From: Holacanthus passer
Taxonomy: Eukaryota > Chordata > Actinopteri > Pomacanthidae
Length of the DNA stretch: 64,000 bases
NCBI GenBank assembly: GCA_025331565.1
Contig: JAFREQ010000063.1
Coordinates: forward strand, 806,001-870,000
Direction: 5' to 3'
In this document: positions 36,207-49,100 of the stretch, one piece after another
How positions within the stretch are numbered: the first letter of the stretch is position 1
Layout: the number at the start of each line of letters is the position of its first letter
Notes under the pieces: model-generated
What the model saw: only the letters and a program-made list of their open reading frames with translations
The model's database searches: none
Told to the model about the DNA's origin: nothing
Position numbers and translations under genes: made by a program

Positions 36207-36529
36207 GTAGCAACAGCATAAACAGGGACAGATTATGCAGAGCCCACAGGAAAAAAAAGGAATCTCAGCTCTGTAGCTCATTAGTTATACAGCTGACTTT
36301 AATTCTTCTGCCGAGAAAATATGCGCAACCTGAATAAATGTGCATCCTATTACAATTTGCACATGCACGGAAGCACTCCTCCGTCAAAAGCATCAATTTT
36401 CATTGAAAAATATTTCAAATATTATGTTATTTCTATAGCGACAACTGTCTCTCATAGTCTTGACATGAACTGGCCTCTAGAAGAACATGGAAGTCATAAA
36501 AACAGAGGATTAAAACCAGCGAGAGATAA

Positions 36530-36712
36530 CCAGGGCGGAGGTGAGAGGGACAGAGTGTGAAAGCAACAAGAAAGAGGAAGAAAGGAGCGGATGAGAGAAC
36601 AGAAGGCCTGAGAGAAAACTCGAGAGAGAAAGAGGAGGGGAAATGTCTCTTTTTCCCGCTGACCCGCTTCCTCTGCTCCACCGCCCTCCACGCCCCCTTC
36701 CCCTCTGGGCAG
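36530..36712. other. Purine tract switching to a pyrimidine tract
   Basis: From about 36530 to 36650 the plus strand is very purine-rich (runs such as GAGAGAGAAAGAGGAGGGGAAA). From 36651 to 36712 it is pyrimidine-rich (CTTTTTCCC, then CGCCCCCTTCCCCTCTGGGCAG). The pyrimidine part ends in a textbook-looking acceptor at 36711-36712. The frame joined from exon 2 would stay open for 46 more codons to a TGA at 36851-36853. The following 36713-36920 is GC- and CpG-richer than its surroundings. It may be a terminal exon, a CpG-rich regulatory patch, or simply skewed sequence. Confidence 0.5.
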
Positions 36713-36853
36713 CCAGGCGGCCGGGCTGGGCACAGACGGCCCTCCTTCCCTTCTCCATGCTGGCCCTGCTGGCCCTTCCAAACACGAAGCAGCAGTAGTG
36801 GGAGGACACGAGCCAGACGAGGTACAAAGGGAGGATGGACAGGCCGTGTTTGA

Positions 36854-39800
36854 AGGCCTGGCACGCGCTCACCTTCCACGCGACGCGCGAGGAGAACAGA
36901 GGACAGCCTGGCGAGCTCGAGGAGGCTTTTTCAAGGAAATGTTTTGAAGAAGATGACAGAAGTGAGGCATTTTACATGACTGCGACGTGCGTGTGTTGAT
37001 TGTGTTTTGGCTATTCTGAATTTGCAATAAGACACATCTGCTGAATTATTATAATCTGTGAGATAATAATTTCTGGGAGATCAATTTTTGCTCAAAATGT
37101 CGTCACTCTCCTAGAGGCTGTAATAATTATTGCAGCCAAAAACACAAACAAGTATTGGATAATCCGATGTTGATGATGTCACTGTTCTTAAAGTGCGTTG
37201 TGACTAAACATGAAGCGAATTCTGGAGGCAGAGCGGTTGCACACAGATTCAAAATATAAGTGGAAGCAAACAGATACTGATTCACTCCATGTGTTGCCAA
37301 CCGCGGCGAAGGTGAGCTCATGAGACTTAAAAATGCTTCACTTGGAGCAAAACATTTGTGCAACCTCATTAATACATGGAGTTTAGTCTGGAGTCAATTA
37401 ATAGGGAGTTCCTGGAAAGTTCTACATCTCACACAAACATCCTCGTGGAGCACAACGTTGATGAAGGGGAATCACAAAAATCACATGGACCGTGAATATT
37501 CAAATTGAGGAAACTACTTAACTATTGCATGATAAGCAGTGCTAGCCTGTTAACAAACCTCTTAATCACTGTCCATGTCTCAGATTTGTTCACCAATTCA
37601 AATAAATCTGGTGCTGCGCTCATTGCCGTCTGCTTCCCCTTGTCGGAGAAACAATCCACCAATCAGAGCTCTGTAGACGAGGATTAAGAACGGAGATGTT
37701 CCTCGTTAGCGTAACTCTAAAGTCAACATATCTCTTCTGTCTTTGTGAAAAACATTAACTGCACCTCACCACAGCTCCTCCAAACAGCAACGAACAAGAC
37801 GTCACACTGAATGAATGAAGTGAAAAGAAAAGGGTCGTCAGTGCTGTCGAGTGAATGAACAACCAGCTGTATACAGCAGTAAAACATTCCTCTTAAGCAA
37901 CATCCCACAAATATAAAATTCCTATGGACAATAAAAAAAGCCACACGTGCTGATTGCATGTGTGTATCTGATTGTATTGTCTGTATCTGGTTGTGGCAAA
38001 TGCAGTTCGACTTTTATATCCCTGCTTAAAAGCCACAATCTATGATTATATAATCGCAGTCTATTCACAGACATTTCCAGAAAACTGTGTCTCCATGTAA
38101 ACAACATATTGCTGGTTTATGGTAGAATTATAGGTCACTGCTCTCTTGTAGGAATACTGTAGAGTAATCAATCCACCACCCACTGCCTGCACCAACAACC
38201 TGAGGACTACTGCAGGAGACGTCTCAGTCAATACAGCTTACTTAGGTTGAAATCATATTTTTCAGCTTCAACAGGGTACAGTGTACCCAAGGCTACCATC
38301 TGTACTTCCATGGCAGATGTCTCAGTCACTCCATCATCTGGGAGTCCTTGGGCCTCCGGGGGTCATACTGTCCATGTATAAGAGTTGAACACAGCAGCCC
38401 ATTGAGCCAGTGCACTGAGGACAAATGGGAGGACAAAACTGAGAGGTCATCTGTGTGGATGTGAACAAAGCTCCATTCACTCACACTGTGAACAAGCAAA
38501 GAAATATGAAGATGAATGGGGTGAAAATGAACGCTGGACTCTTGTTTTGCTGCCAGAAATGAGTACGTCCTGCGTAATGTGATGCCATCACAATGGACAC
38601 TGTTTCACATGGGGACATGAATGGGCTGTGATGTGGACAGCCGTTATTGACAAGACGGAAAGGCTAGAGGGGAGCTGCCAATGATGTGCCGCTGCCCGCC
38701 TCATGCACAAAGTCCCCGGTAGCAGCATTTAACCTTCGCAGGCCTCGGTTAATTTGCCGCGCCGCGCCCAGCACACAATCTCCCAATAAAAGCTGCAGTC
38801 TGGGGCTGAGAAGAATGACTTCGCAGCAAAGCCACTCCAGCAGAGACGGCGGTAAGGCAACTCCGGCGATCTGAGAAACCAATGTTCAAAAGCAAAAACA
38901 ATTGCAGCCTCATTGCATCAGTTGGATGTCGGGTCCACGGGAGCGTTGCTGAAAAATTCGTCATCCCCAAAGCCAACAAGGTCCTCAAAAGTTAAAACCC
39001 AAACAATGCTCTATGAAGTGATTGATCTTTGCCGCAAAAAACACCGTTCTCATTTTTGAAAAAGGAGTCAAACTCATTGTAATTCAGGAGACACAGAACC
39101 ACTGGGTTCCCTCTTCTCCCCATTTAGTGCACTGACTTAGCTAAAACACATTTCACTGGATTAATCTGGTCCGCCTGGAAGGTGAAGATAAAACGTACTT
39201 CAGGGCAATATCAGCAGGAAGGACAAGGAGGGAGGGATAATCACATGGAGCAAAACTGTATCAGAGACATTGTAATGATAATTATTTATCGTCCCCTGTC
39301 AAGGTCAGGATTCTTTCCTGAGTTGCGAAAACTTCTGGACCTCAAACAGGACGATGACACATTCCGCTCGCCCATTTTCCTCCTGCGCTTAATGAGTATC
39401 TGACGAGGACAAGGTACACTGGAAAAAGACAGACAAAAAACAACCCACAAAGCGCAAGGTCAACAACGCAGTTTGTCAACGACCCAAATTAACAAAGGTC
39501 TAGATAAAGAACAATGATTAATTGGTTCTGCGCATCAATGCAAGGCAAGGACAAACCGGCCCCCGACCAATCAGTCCTCCGCAGGAGCTGAACTGGAAAA
39601 GGCAGCGTTTTAGCACAAAGATAACGACACCACCCTCTGAAGACCAGTGTTGTCCTCTCACTGCTGTCCACCACATTCACAGGCACACAGCCACTTCTCC
39701 CCGTTGTCCTCACATCGTTCAGGCCTCTTCGTCACATTTTACACCAGCCTGAACACACATCCCCGGCCTGGAAGGACTGAGGGGGACACTAAAACCATAC

Positions 39801-42800
39801 AAGCTCACAGAGCCCTCTTTCCGGTCTTGTTTTGTGGTGAACAGGAGCTGGCTTCATTTCCTCTGACAGTCAGAGGGAAGTGGAGCAGAGGGGGAAGGAG
39901 GAGGAGGAATATTTTTAACCAGCGCTGCCACCAATGAATCACCTCGGCACCCGCTATCTCCGGGGGGCATTCGGTGACGGGTGGGGTGAGAGGTGCTTGT
40001 TTCAGGATGGACGAAGAGGAAAAGCCAACCTCACTTACCTAGAGAGAAAGAGAGAGACAGAAGGACGTAAATCATGTGATATATATGAAGATGTAAAGTA
40101 CTGCAGGACTTTAAAACAAAGCAGTGAAAAATAAAAGAGACATACAGAGATAAATAATACGAATGGGAAAAAGCCTGCAGGATGCTCACACTATGTCGAA
40201 CTTCCATGGAGTGTTTGCTCTATGAAAACTTGTATAAATATCAAAATGCAACACATCCAATGATAGATTTGTCATTTTTAATGGTGCAATAATAATCCAG
40301 GTACAACTCACGGCAGATTATACAACTAACACAGGAATAAAGAGAAGGTAGATGTTGACTGCTGTTTTGGCATGAAAGAGCGCAACCCGACAAACTGGAG
40401 TTTTCATGTCTCGCTGTTCAACACGGATGAGACGCCGTTGGAACTTCACTTTCTCAAACCCAACAATCAGCTCCTGCTCGCAACCTTTTGTTGTGGTTGC
40501 TGCTTTGGTTTTGTGCGTGTTTGCTTCCCGGCAGACTGATACGAACCAAAGCACCTGCCACATTCAGAGGGTTGTAAATATCCCTGTGATTGACACTGTG
40601 GACAGCCAATGAGATTTTAGTCTCTGACAAGCTGAGGGGACTCTGTGGAACAGATCCTGACATATCAGACTTACAAAGCTTCTAACCAAACCAAAAAGAG
40701 GCAACAAACAAGGCAGCAAAAAGGCATAGAAATAGACTTTGTTTCATAATGTTTTAACTGCAAACAACCAGTAAGTAAGAAAGATAGTTTAACTTTGAGG
40801 TGTATCCATGAGAAGGTAATCAATAATCTAACACAGCCAGATCATCCTGGGCAAAGAAACATCTCGAGACTATTATGGCTTTTCTCAAAGACATTCAGTT
40901 CACCTGGACACACAGTTCTCTAACAGAGCTGTTGCTTATAAATCTGCAGTACTGTAATGTTACTGTACATTGGTAAAGAAAACTGTAGAAAAAGGCAATC
41001 TGCGGTCGGAGGCACTGACCCTGAATCCAGACCAAAAAGCTACATGAGCGAAAGAGATGAGGTCGTGTATTCAGGTGCAAAACTCACAAATACGTCTGGA
41101 ATAAGAAGCAGATCTGTTCGGAGAGACGGGCGACTAACAACACTTCAGAAAACACTGAATGTGGATTGATAATAAGGTTTGGATGAAAGGTGAAAAGTTG
41201 AAGCCAAATTCGGAGCTTGTTAGGAGAAATATATTCCGAAAACATGCTGCGTCGTCTGGAGTCTCTTGGCCTCTTTCTATCTCTTTAGCACTTCTTATTC
41301 CGCAGCAGTAAGCCTTTAATATATAAACTGCATGACTGAACAATCAGCAAAACTAAGAAAATGAGCAACTTTTATGTTTTTCTGTAAGCAGCACAATGAA
41401 ATTACTAATGTGTGATGTGAGCGAGTGACCGCGCTCTCTTGTGCCTGATTGGTGGACATTAGATAGCAAAATGACTACGTTCATAGTTCACAGCACTTTA
41501 TAATTAAAATGGAGTTCACAATAACATGAGCAGTTTCTTTATCACTGCAGTTTTCATTGTTTATTGAAAGAAGTGTTTAGACTTTTTCCAAATCCCATCA
41601 AGGACACTGAATATATACTGTATGAAAACCCAGCCCACCCTCCTGTTGTGCAATTATATACTTTAACTTGTAGTGAAGCTTCTATGACACATTATTCATG
41701 GTTTTTACACACACTGCAATGTAAATGTAACAAGAATTCGTGTAATTCCAGGCCTCCACAGCAACAACCAGGAGACTGTGTACGTATGAGTTTATGTGTC
41801 TGCTTGTCTTTGAACGGAACAAAATAGGAACAGACAACAGAGGCGATGCTGGAGCGGAAAAACACCACATCCTAATCCTCCTGTCTCAGCTCGCTCCTCT
41901 GACAGAAATACTATCTATCTAATTCAAGCGAGCGTAAAACATGGTTAATCGGTTGTGTGGCCATCTATCACGCTGGCAGCCACATGACTTGTGGGTTTGA
42001 GACTGCAGAGACTTAACCCGGGAGAAGGTTGGGATTTGCCAGAACAAGTCGGCCGGACATGCACCGGTGCACACCAGTGGCTGTTTGTACTGTACGCATA
42101 TGCTACCCTCATCTTTAGATTTCACAATGAGAACAGGATCTTCTACTGAGAGCGTTTAAACAGCTTGTGTGGCGCGTGTACAGTAATGCAAACCTGCATG
42201 ACCCCGACGTTTTATGAATCTTGATTTGCCAGACAACGCACCCCAGATAATATCAACTGGATCGTCTCAACCCAAAGGAGCAGTGATTCCTCTGCTTCTG
42301 GGTGTTAGAGCCAAGCCACCATGCGAAGGGAACAGATTCAGGCCCCTTTGTCTCACTCGGCATCATTCTTTCGGCCATATCTAAAGCTCTCGGCCGTATA
42401 ACACAGGGCTAGACTGAATCAAGAGGTTTGACAATCTAGAACAACACTCGAATTCCTTCTGATGCCACATCCACATATCATAACTCCCTTTAAGAGGTTT
42501 TCCAGGCAGGTCCAAGTGGGAAGAGATCCTGGATTTATCTACCTGAAATGTTTTGCATGACACACTCCCTTTACAGCACCGTTCTTTAAAAGCACCATAT
42601 TTTTACTAGAGAGCACATAATGAAAAGACAGAAAGGCAAACCAGGTTCGATGTGAAGGACAGAAGGACAGATTTGGAAACGGCCAAAGCACAGAGCAAAA
42701 CCCTTTCACATTCTATCAACACGATGTTAACCCTGATGTTACCCCCCTCCCCTACACCGTGAACTTGCTTTGAGCTTTGACCCGTCTCATCAACAAAATC

Positions 42801-43130
42801 TGACACCTGAGTCCTGTTACTTTCACGGCTCAGAAGACAACTCGAGCTACGTGTGAAACTACATTCAGCGTCTGTCCTGGAAACACCTGTGAGCTGTAAC
42901 ATGTCTTCTGTTTAAGAGGGGGGACAAGCCGTCTAGGAAACATTTAATATTGATGATTTAACATTGTTTGGGGATACGGGAATGTCTGTTGCATCTTGTA
43001 AATTCAAGGCAGTAACTTTCTTTTTGCAGGTATTGTATTGGCAATAACTGTGGGAGCTGATTTGAAGATGGAATGACAGGTTTCACGTTCTGTCCTCAGT
43101 CTCATGTAATTTCAATACAGAGAGTGCTGC
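36854..43130. other. Gene-free stretch
   Basis: No gene, RNA or clear transposon was recognised. A CpG-richer patch around 38680-38870 (CCGCGCCGCGCCC) and the mixed-composition stretch 39520-39990 stand out slightly. An AATAAA at 37602 lies downstream of the tentative exons but has no other support as a polyadenylation site. Confidence 0.5.
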
Positions 43131-46100
43131 TTAAAAAGCTGCCAAAACAGGGGCCCTCATATATATGCAAATATGCAATAAATACAATCTGCCATCCTGA
43201 GAGCGTGGCTTAAACAAACCAGATAGGGCAAAGGATGGATGCATGGAAACTCCAAACAGCCCTCCCTGCAGGGATGCAGCTGTTGGCAGGGAGCGCTCTG
43301 TCTGTCTCCGCCTACCCACGGCCGTGCTGCCCCAGTCAACTGGATGGCCAATCATTGGACGGCTCTTATTTTCTCAACAGATGGGAGGATACCCTTGCCA
43401 AAGTTTTGGAGTGATGCCCCTATGACCTCTTGGAGCTCCCTGAGAGAGAGCCCGTCTGCTGACTCCTGCTGTGGCCCTCTCCCAGGGTCGTGCAGGGTTA
43501 GTTTGCGGTGGACACAGGACAAATCACTGGCAAAGGCCTGTAGCTGCTGCACTCGATTGTGTCCAACACTTGCGTAAAATACATCCAGGAGTCTCCAAGT
43601 AGCCCATGTCAGACTTACACACATGTCAACAAATGCACAACATGACGATGAAAGGACGCACTCATTCACTTGATGAGGTATTATTTTGATCTGTCAGTCT
43701 TGAAATAATAAACAGGGCACAACAAATGAGCTATTTGTGAGCTAATATAACAGTGCAGAGCAATTTAGCTTTTAAAGGACTATACCGGGATTTTTGCATG
43801 TTGTAAGCAAATGCAAAATATGCTTGCATTACTGTATGCAGCGTTTTAGACTAATAATTACACAAAATGTTGCAGACTGAAAACTTGTTGAGGATACACT
43901 AGAGATACATTAGCACACTTAAGCCTTTTATTACAGTCTTGGTATTACAATTAAAAAGCTCCTGTTCCTGTGCAAGTGAGATATTCTCAATATGCAAAAT
44001 TTAAATTTCAGCTGGTTGGCTCATTGCAGAGCGACATAAAATCCTTTGTACCAGAATTTCTATTTTGTACAAAGCCTGTTGTGATTCCTGTTAAACGCTC
44101 TCACAGCCCCTCTCCTTTGATAAACATGTTCCAAAAGCATGTTGGCAGCCCTTCACTGACCATTCAGCAAGATTATGCATGTCATATTTTGAAATATGCT
44201 GCACCACTAAATGTTCCCGACATAGCTACATGTTCATATAGTGGGATTAAAAATTTAAGCCATTTTAACTGTTGAAAAAAAAAACACACACTCATGTTTA
44301 CAAAATCATCTAATTTATAAACCACAATCTCAGCAAAGCCGGTCAAAATTACTCTGCAAACTGGTACCTGAAATTAATCATTCATGCCATTGCAAACAAT
44401 AGCCAACTGAGAGAAATCTGGTATTTCAGACACAATGCAGGCACATTTAATGGAGTTACAAAGCCCTTGTTTTATTATTAACAGAAATGGCAGATAGAAA
44501 TTGTTGAGTACTCCAGTTATTTACTTATTCGCTCAGCCACTTAAAATATTGACACTCAACTTAAAATGCATTTAGTGCTTAAACAAAGCCAGCACTTCAC
44601 AGCGTACACGCACACACAAAAAAAGTAAATATGGATCGGAGCTTTTGGAGCACAAGCTGGGGAAGGACTTTGCAAGTCAACTTTTGTATCTCTAACAAAG
44701 AGGAGGACGACTGCAGACGACTACTTGTGTTTAATGGGACCGTTTTTGAGCAGGAAGGTTTTGTCCTATTCATGCATATCATGGCTTCTTCCACAGATTG
44801 CAAACCCACCTAGGACATGTTCACTTCCCTTGCTTGACTGGAGAAGTTACACTAATTTAAAATGTGTTTTACAAAGTTAAAATGAACTTTGCTCCCTGTT
44901 TAAAAGCTGCAGTGGAAGTTATCGCGCCACCTTCCCACATGTGAAGACACATGGACAAATTCACCGGGGATTTATGAGACAGAGATGATTAAAACCTTGG
45001 GACAAGAGGCTGCCTTCCAGTTCACGCTATTCCAAGCTATTCATGAGCTGCTGTCCTCTTGCACCCTGCAAAGATCTGCTTTATTAAACCTGGACACCAC
45101 TTTTTAAAACCGCTCCACCATGACTGAAATGCACCATATATTGCTGCATCTCTGCTTGAAAGCATCATAAGGTGCCAATTCACCTGAGTCTTTATTGGCT
45201 TCTCAGCTCTCAGATCCGGTTATCTTTCATCATCTTTCGTGGCAACTTTTTTTAATTATGAAATTTTAATCCTTTTAAAATTAAATACTAAATTTGAAGG
45301 CTTTAATTGTTCTCAACTTTGTCCCTGTTGAGCACTAATACACTCCCAGACTGTGAGGTAATCAAATTAAAGCAAAGCGATTGTTCTGTATCAAACAGGC
45401 TCCTGATCCATGGCCTACTGACTCCGTGCAAACCAATCGCATTAAAGCTCCCGTTTCTCCGCCATCTGACTGGCTAACCCCACATTAATCCAAGTACAGC
45501 AACCTTTCCTGGATGTGGGATCACCAAGGAGAAAAAGATTCACTGCGCACATGAATCTACAGACCTTTCTTCAGCTTAACGAGCCTCTTTAGCTCGTCAG
45601 GTGAAACAGAAGCGTCCTTGGCGCGCAGGCAGTGAAAAGTGACAGCGTTGTTTGCATCCTGTGTGTCACAGACCAGGGTCTACAGCTTTTATTGGTCGAA
45701 TCTTTCCCCCAGTTCCGAGTTCCCCCAGTGGCACAAAACAGCTGTTACAATGTGACGGGCTGAAAAAATATGCAGGGCAACCCACAGTCCTAGTAACAGT
45801 GTGTCTCATAAACCCCATGGCCTAGAATAAAACTGCTGATTAATAGCTTGTGCACATTAAAAGCACGATCAGGTTTGAGAGTGCCAACTGTGCTTCTGGC
45901 CCCCGGTGCGGATTGAAATGCAAGGCAGCGCTGAGCAGGATAGGAGGGAGCAGAAGCAGGGTCGAGGTGTAGCAAAGACATCCTGTGCACGCTGTTAATG
46001 AAAAAGCACCGACTGTATGGTAGGTAGGTTATTTATAGAATGCTCGACGATGAATTTCAAAATTGGGCAAATATATAAGTAGTATGAAAGATATGAAAAC

Positions 46101-49100
46101 TGAGGAGCTGCTAAAGCAACCCCAGCGAGGTTTTTACTGGGCAAATTATTTAGGCATGAACAGTAATACCCTCCATTAAATTTTATGAACTCAATTACCT
46201 CGAAAAGGCTGATTTCTTGTCGTGACACCGCTCTAACCTCTGTAGATATACACCAGATTTCATTATCTTGACAGCAGATTGTGCGAATTTGTCATAACCG
46301 AGTTTGGTTTAGCTTTATTTTCCCGGAGTTGAGACGGAAATGTCATTAGGGCAAAATGAGTGTGTGTGGTTGTGTTTAAATTCTACCTAAAATAAGGGTG
46401 AAATTGAGAGATGATGAAATAAATCTCCGCTGTTGCTTCCACTTGCAAATAGTGTTATTTCTGTTTCAGTCTCTGAATTAACCCCGTACTGGTTTCATTC
46501 CTGTTCCCTTCCTGTATATTTAGTGAAAAACACATGTATGGTGAGTTAAAAGCGGGCCTCTGCACATCTTCCACTGAGGCTTAGGCTGCCCAAAACAGTG
46601 AGAATCAACTCTTTGTAGCGTCTACAAATCAACACAGTTAAGTTGGGGCCACTCCGTATCAAAAACCCATCCGTATTTTTTATTGGCAGCTGCAGTTTGG
46701 GAGGCCTCTAAGAAATGAACATGGCAGCCTGAGGCATGGATCGAGGGCTGAGAAACTCCCGATCCACGAGCGGAGGCGGCAGTCACCTCCAGGAGAACTC
46801 TCCCAGGACCGGAGAAGCGAGGTCACAGAAAGGTCCCCAGATTTAACAGAAAGTGCCAGCGATGATAAAGTAACGCTGCCAAAAAGAAGAAGAATTTCCA
46901 AGTTGGTGGGCCCATGCTGTATCCACGGGGAGTAAATGAAAACAAGGTTAATGCATTCAGCTCTTATTAACTACGCTGGAGGAGAAGCCATCAGCTGTGT
47001 CGAGAGGCAGAAAGGCAAGAAATCAAAACAGTGAGCGATAGTCGGGCTGGTATGCAATACAAGACCGTATTGCCAAGGAAATCTGTAAGGCTTGCTCTTT
47101 GGTAATGACTTTTAAAGCATGGCGGGACAACTTTGTTTCTGAGCTGTGTGCACCTGAGCCGAAAGCTCTGCACCAATATGCTCTTATGGGAACTCGTGGA
47201 GGGCGAATTGACTGCCACTTCGCCTCAACAGTTGGTGGAGTCACTGCAGGAAAAATGTCCCAATGAGGCAAAATGTTTTCAGACTCCCCGTTGGTTAGTC
47301 AACCGTGGGTGATTGTTTCCAGATTACAAGAGTGCCAAGAAGCCCTCTGTGACCTACAGTGTAATGGGATGGGTCTTTAATCTCCTGTTTTGTTCCCCAG
47401 ATAGTGTTGTCTTAATAAGTGGCGTGTCTGTGTTTGGATGTAATACCCTCTCTAATAAGACTTAAGCTCCCTTCTCTTCGGATGCCAGCTTGGATCTCGG
47501 GTGCCTCGCAGTGTGAGGTCAGGCCGCTCTGCCTCCCGGCTCTAACACGCCCAGATGGGCCACTATGACCAATTGCTCCGGTGTCAGTCACGCCGACCCG
47601 TCAACACCGAGCTTAAACAGCGGGGCAATGAGAATCCTGCCGGCCAGCGGGGGTCCACGGATTCAGTACGGCAAATAATCTCTCAGACAAGGACCGCTGG
47701 CTGCCGTCTAATGTGCCTATTAGTCATATGGAGCCCTGAACTTCAATCCATACGAGACAGCGAAAGCTGAGCAAAAACAACCCGACAGCCACAAAATATG
47801 TGGATGGGATGTGACAGCAGAAGTTTTAAGGAAGCACTACAAAAGATTACATATAAAACCCCAGAAACCTACTGAAATCTATATAGCAACTTGTGTTACA
47901 ATGTTAGCACGAAGAGTCCGACCTATTCATTTACTGATCCTACAACAGGTTCATCATGGTGCATTTTATTAAGACAAAGTTTTCACTGTAACAAGTCATA
48001 ACCTCCCTTTCCTCTTTCCATAATGTGTCTGTGGATTGAGATGCTGTTTTATGGTTTAATACAGGTGCAGCACTGCACACCGTATATGTTTCTGACTTAT
48101 GAATTCACATTACCTGCTGTTATGCGCCGCCGCAAAATTTCCCCTCGAAGAAAATGAGAAAAAAAAATGGCAGGGCTCAACTAAACTGAACTCAAAAATA
48201 ATTCACCTGAAGATATTTACTCCACACAAGTCATTAAACCTCCTGCTGCCAGTTGGGCCATCAACATGGAAAAAGTCCAGCTATAAAGATCAGTAAAAAA
48301 CAAACTTGCACGAATGCAGAGGGAATGACCTCTTTACTTTTGCCAGCAATTATTACCTGGCCCATTTAGCACAATCTGCACAAATCAGTGAAAGTGAATT
48401 CATTCCCCCCGAGGCTGCTCTTCCTATAAAACCCCATACACCTCCTCCACCACCCCCACCCTCTCACCCCGGCTGCACCTTGAAGGCCGGGAACAAAGCC
48501 CATTATTGCTCCTCTGAACGCAGATGCTGTGACAGGTAAATGTTGTCTCTGAAGAAAATGTCCCATGATGACAACACTCACTGCAGGGTGACTATTATCC
48601 CTGATTCATCATTCTCATATACTGCGGTGGTTTGCGTATTTCTTGCCTGCAGCTTATCAGCAGCAGCCCTTCTCTCTCTGCCTTGTGCTCCTCTTTCTAT
48701 CTTTCCTCCTCTCGTGCCTTTTCCTGCCTCTGTCCTGCTTCAGCAAATCCCACCAGCCGAATGCTTTACCCCAGAAATCTAATGGAAGTGATTTGACTTC
48801 CGATTAATAGGGCTGACAGAGGCAAAATGCCGGGGCAGTGCACTACTGTGCCTATTATGCTAAACACAAGCCGCATGGAAAGAAAGCCCACGGGGCTTTA
48901 GATTGTTTGGTAACAGCAGCTGGTGAGGTAAACACAAAACACATTTCTGAGGAGTGACACAAAAATGCGATATCAATATTTCATACTTTGTAACACCAGC
49001 GCGGCACTTCCAATTAAATCATACGTCTTGATGTAATTGAAGCCGGGATATTATTGGTTTCAGTCTTGACACCTATTATTTCCACTATTTCGCCGCTGCA

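Noticed and set aside
36433..36879. Minus-strand frames with a hydrophobic segment (LSILPLYLVWLVSSHYC)
   Set aside because: They look like a signal or membrane segment, but the apparent starts are GTG codons, not ATG, and the composition follows the skewed GC-rich DNA. Not supported as a gene.
6058..37305. Shared 14-mer GTTGCCAACCGCGG at about 6058 and 37287
   Set aside because: A shared word of this length within 64 kb is expected by chance about as often as it is seen, and the flanks do not match.
43352..43669. Minus-strand frame with protein-like composition (for example SLRELQEVIGASLQNFG)
   Set aside because: Balanced composition caught the eye, but I recognise no family, the acceptor-like sequences before it are weak, and no AATAAA follows within the next few hundred bases.
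47023..47271. Minus-strand frame after a good acceptor (TTTTTCCTGCAG)
   Set aside because: The acceptor is strong, but no donor follows before the stop, the peptide matches nothing known, and the block could as well be a conserved non-coding element.
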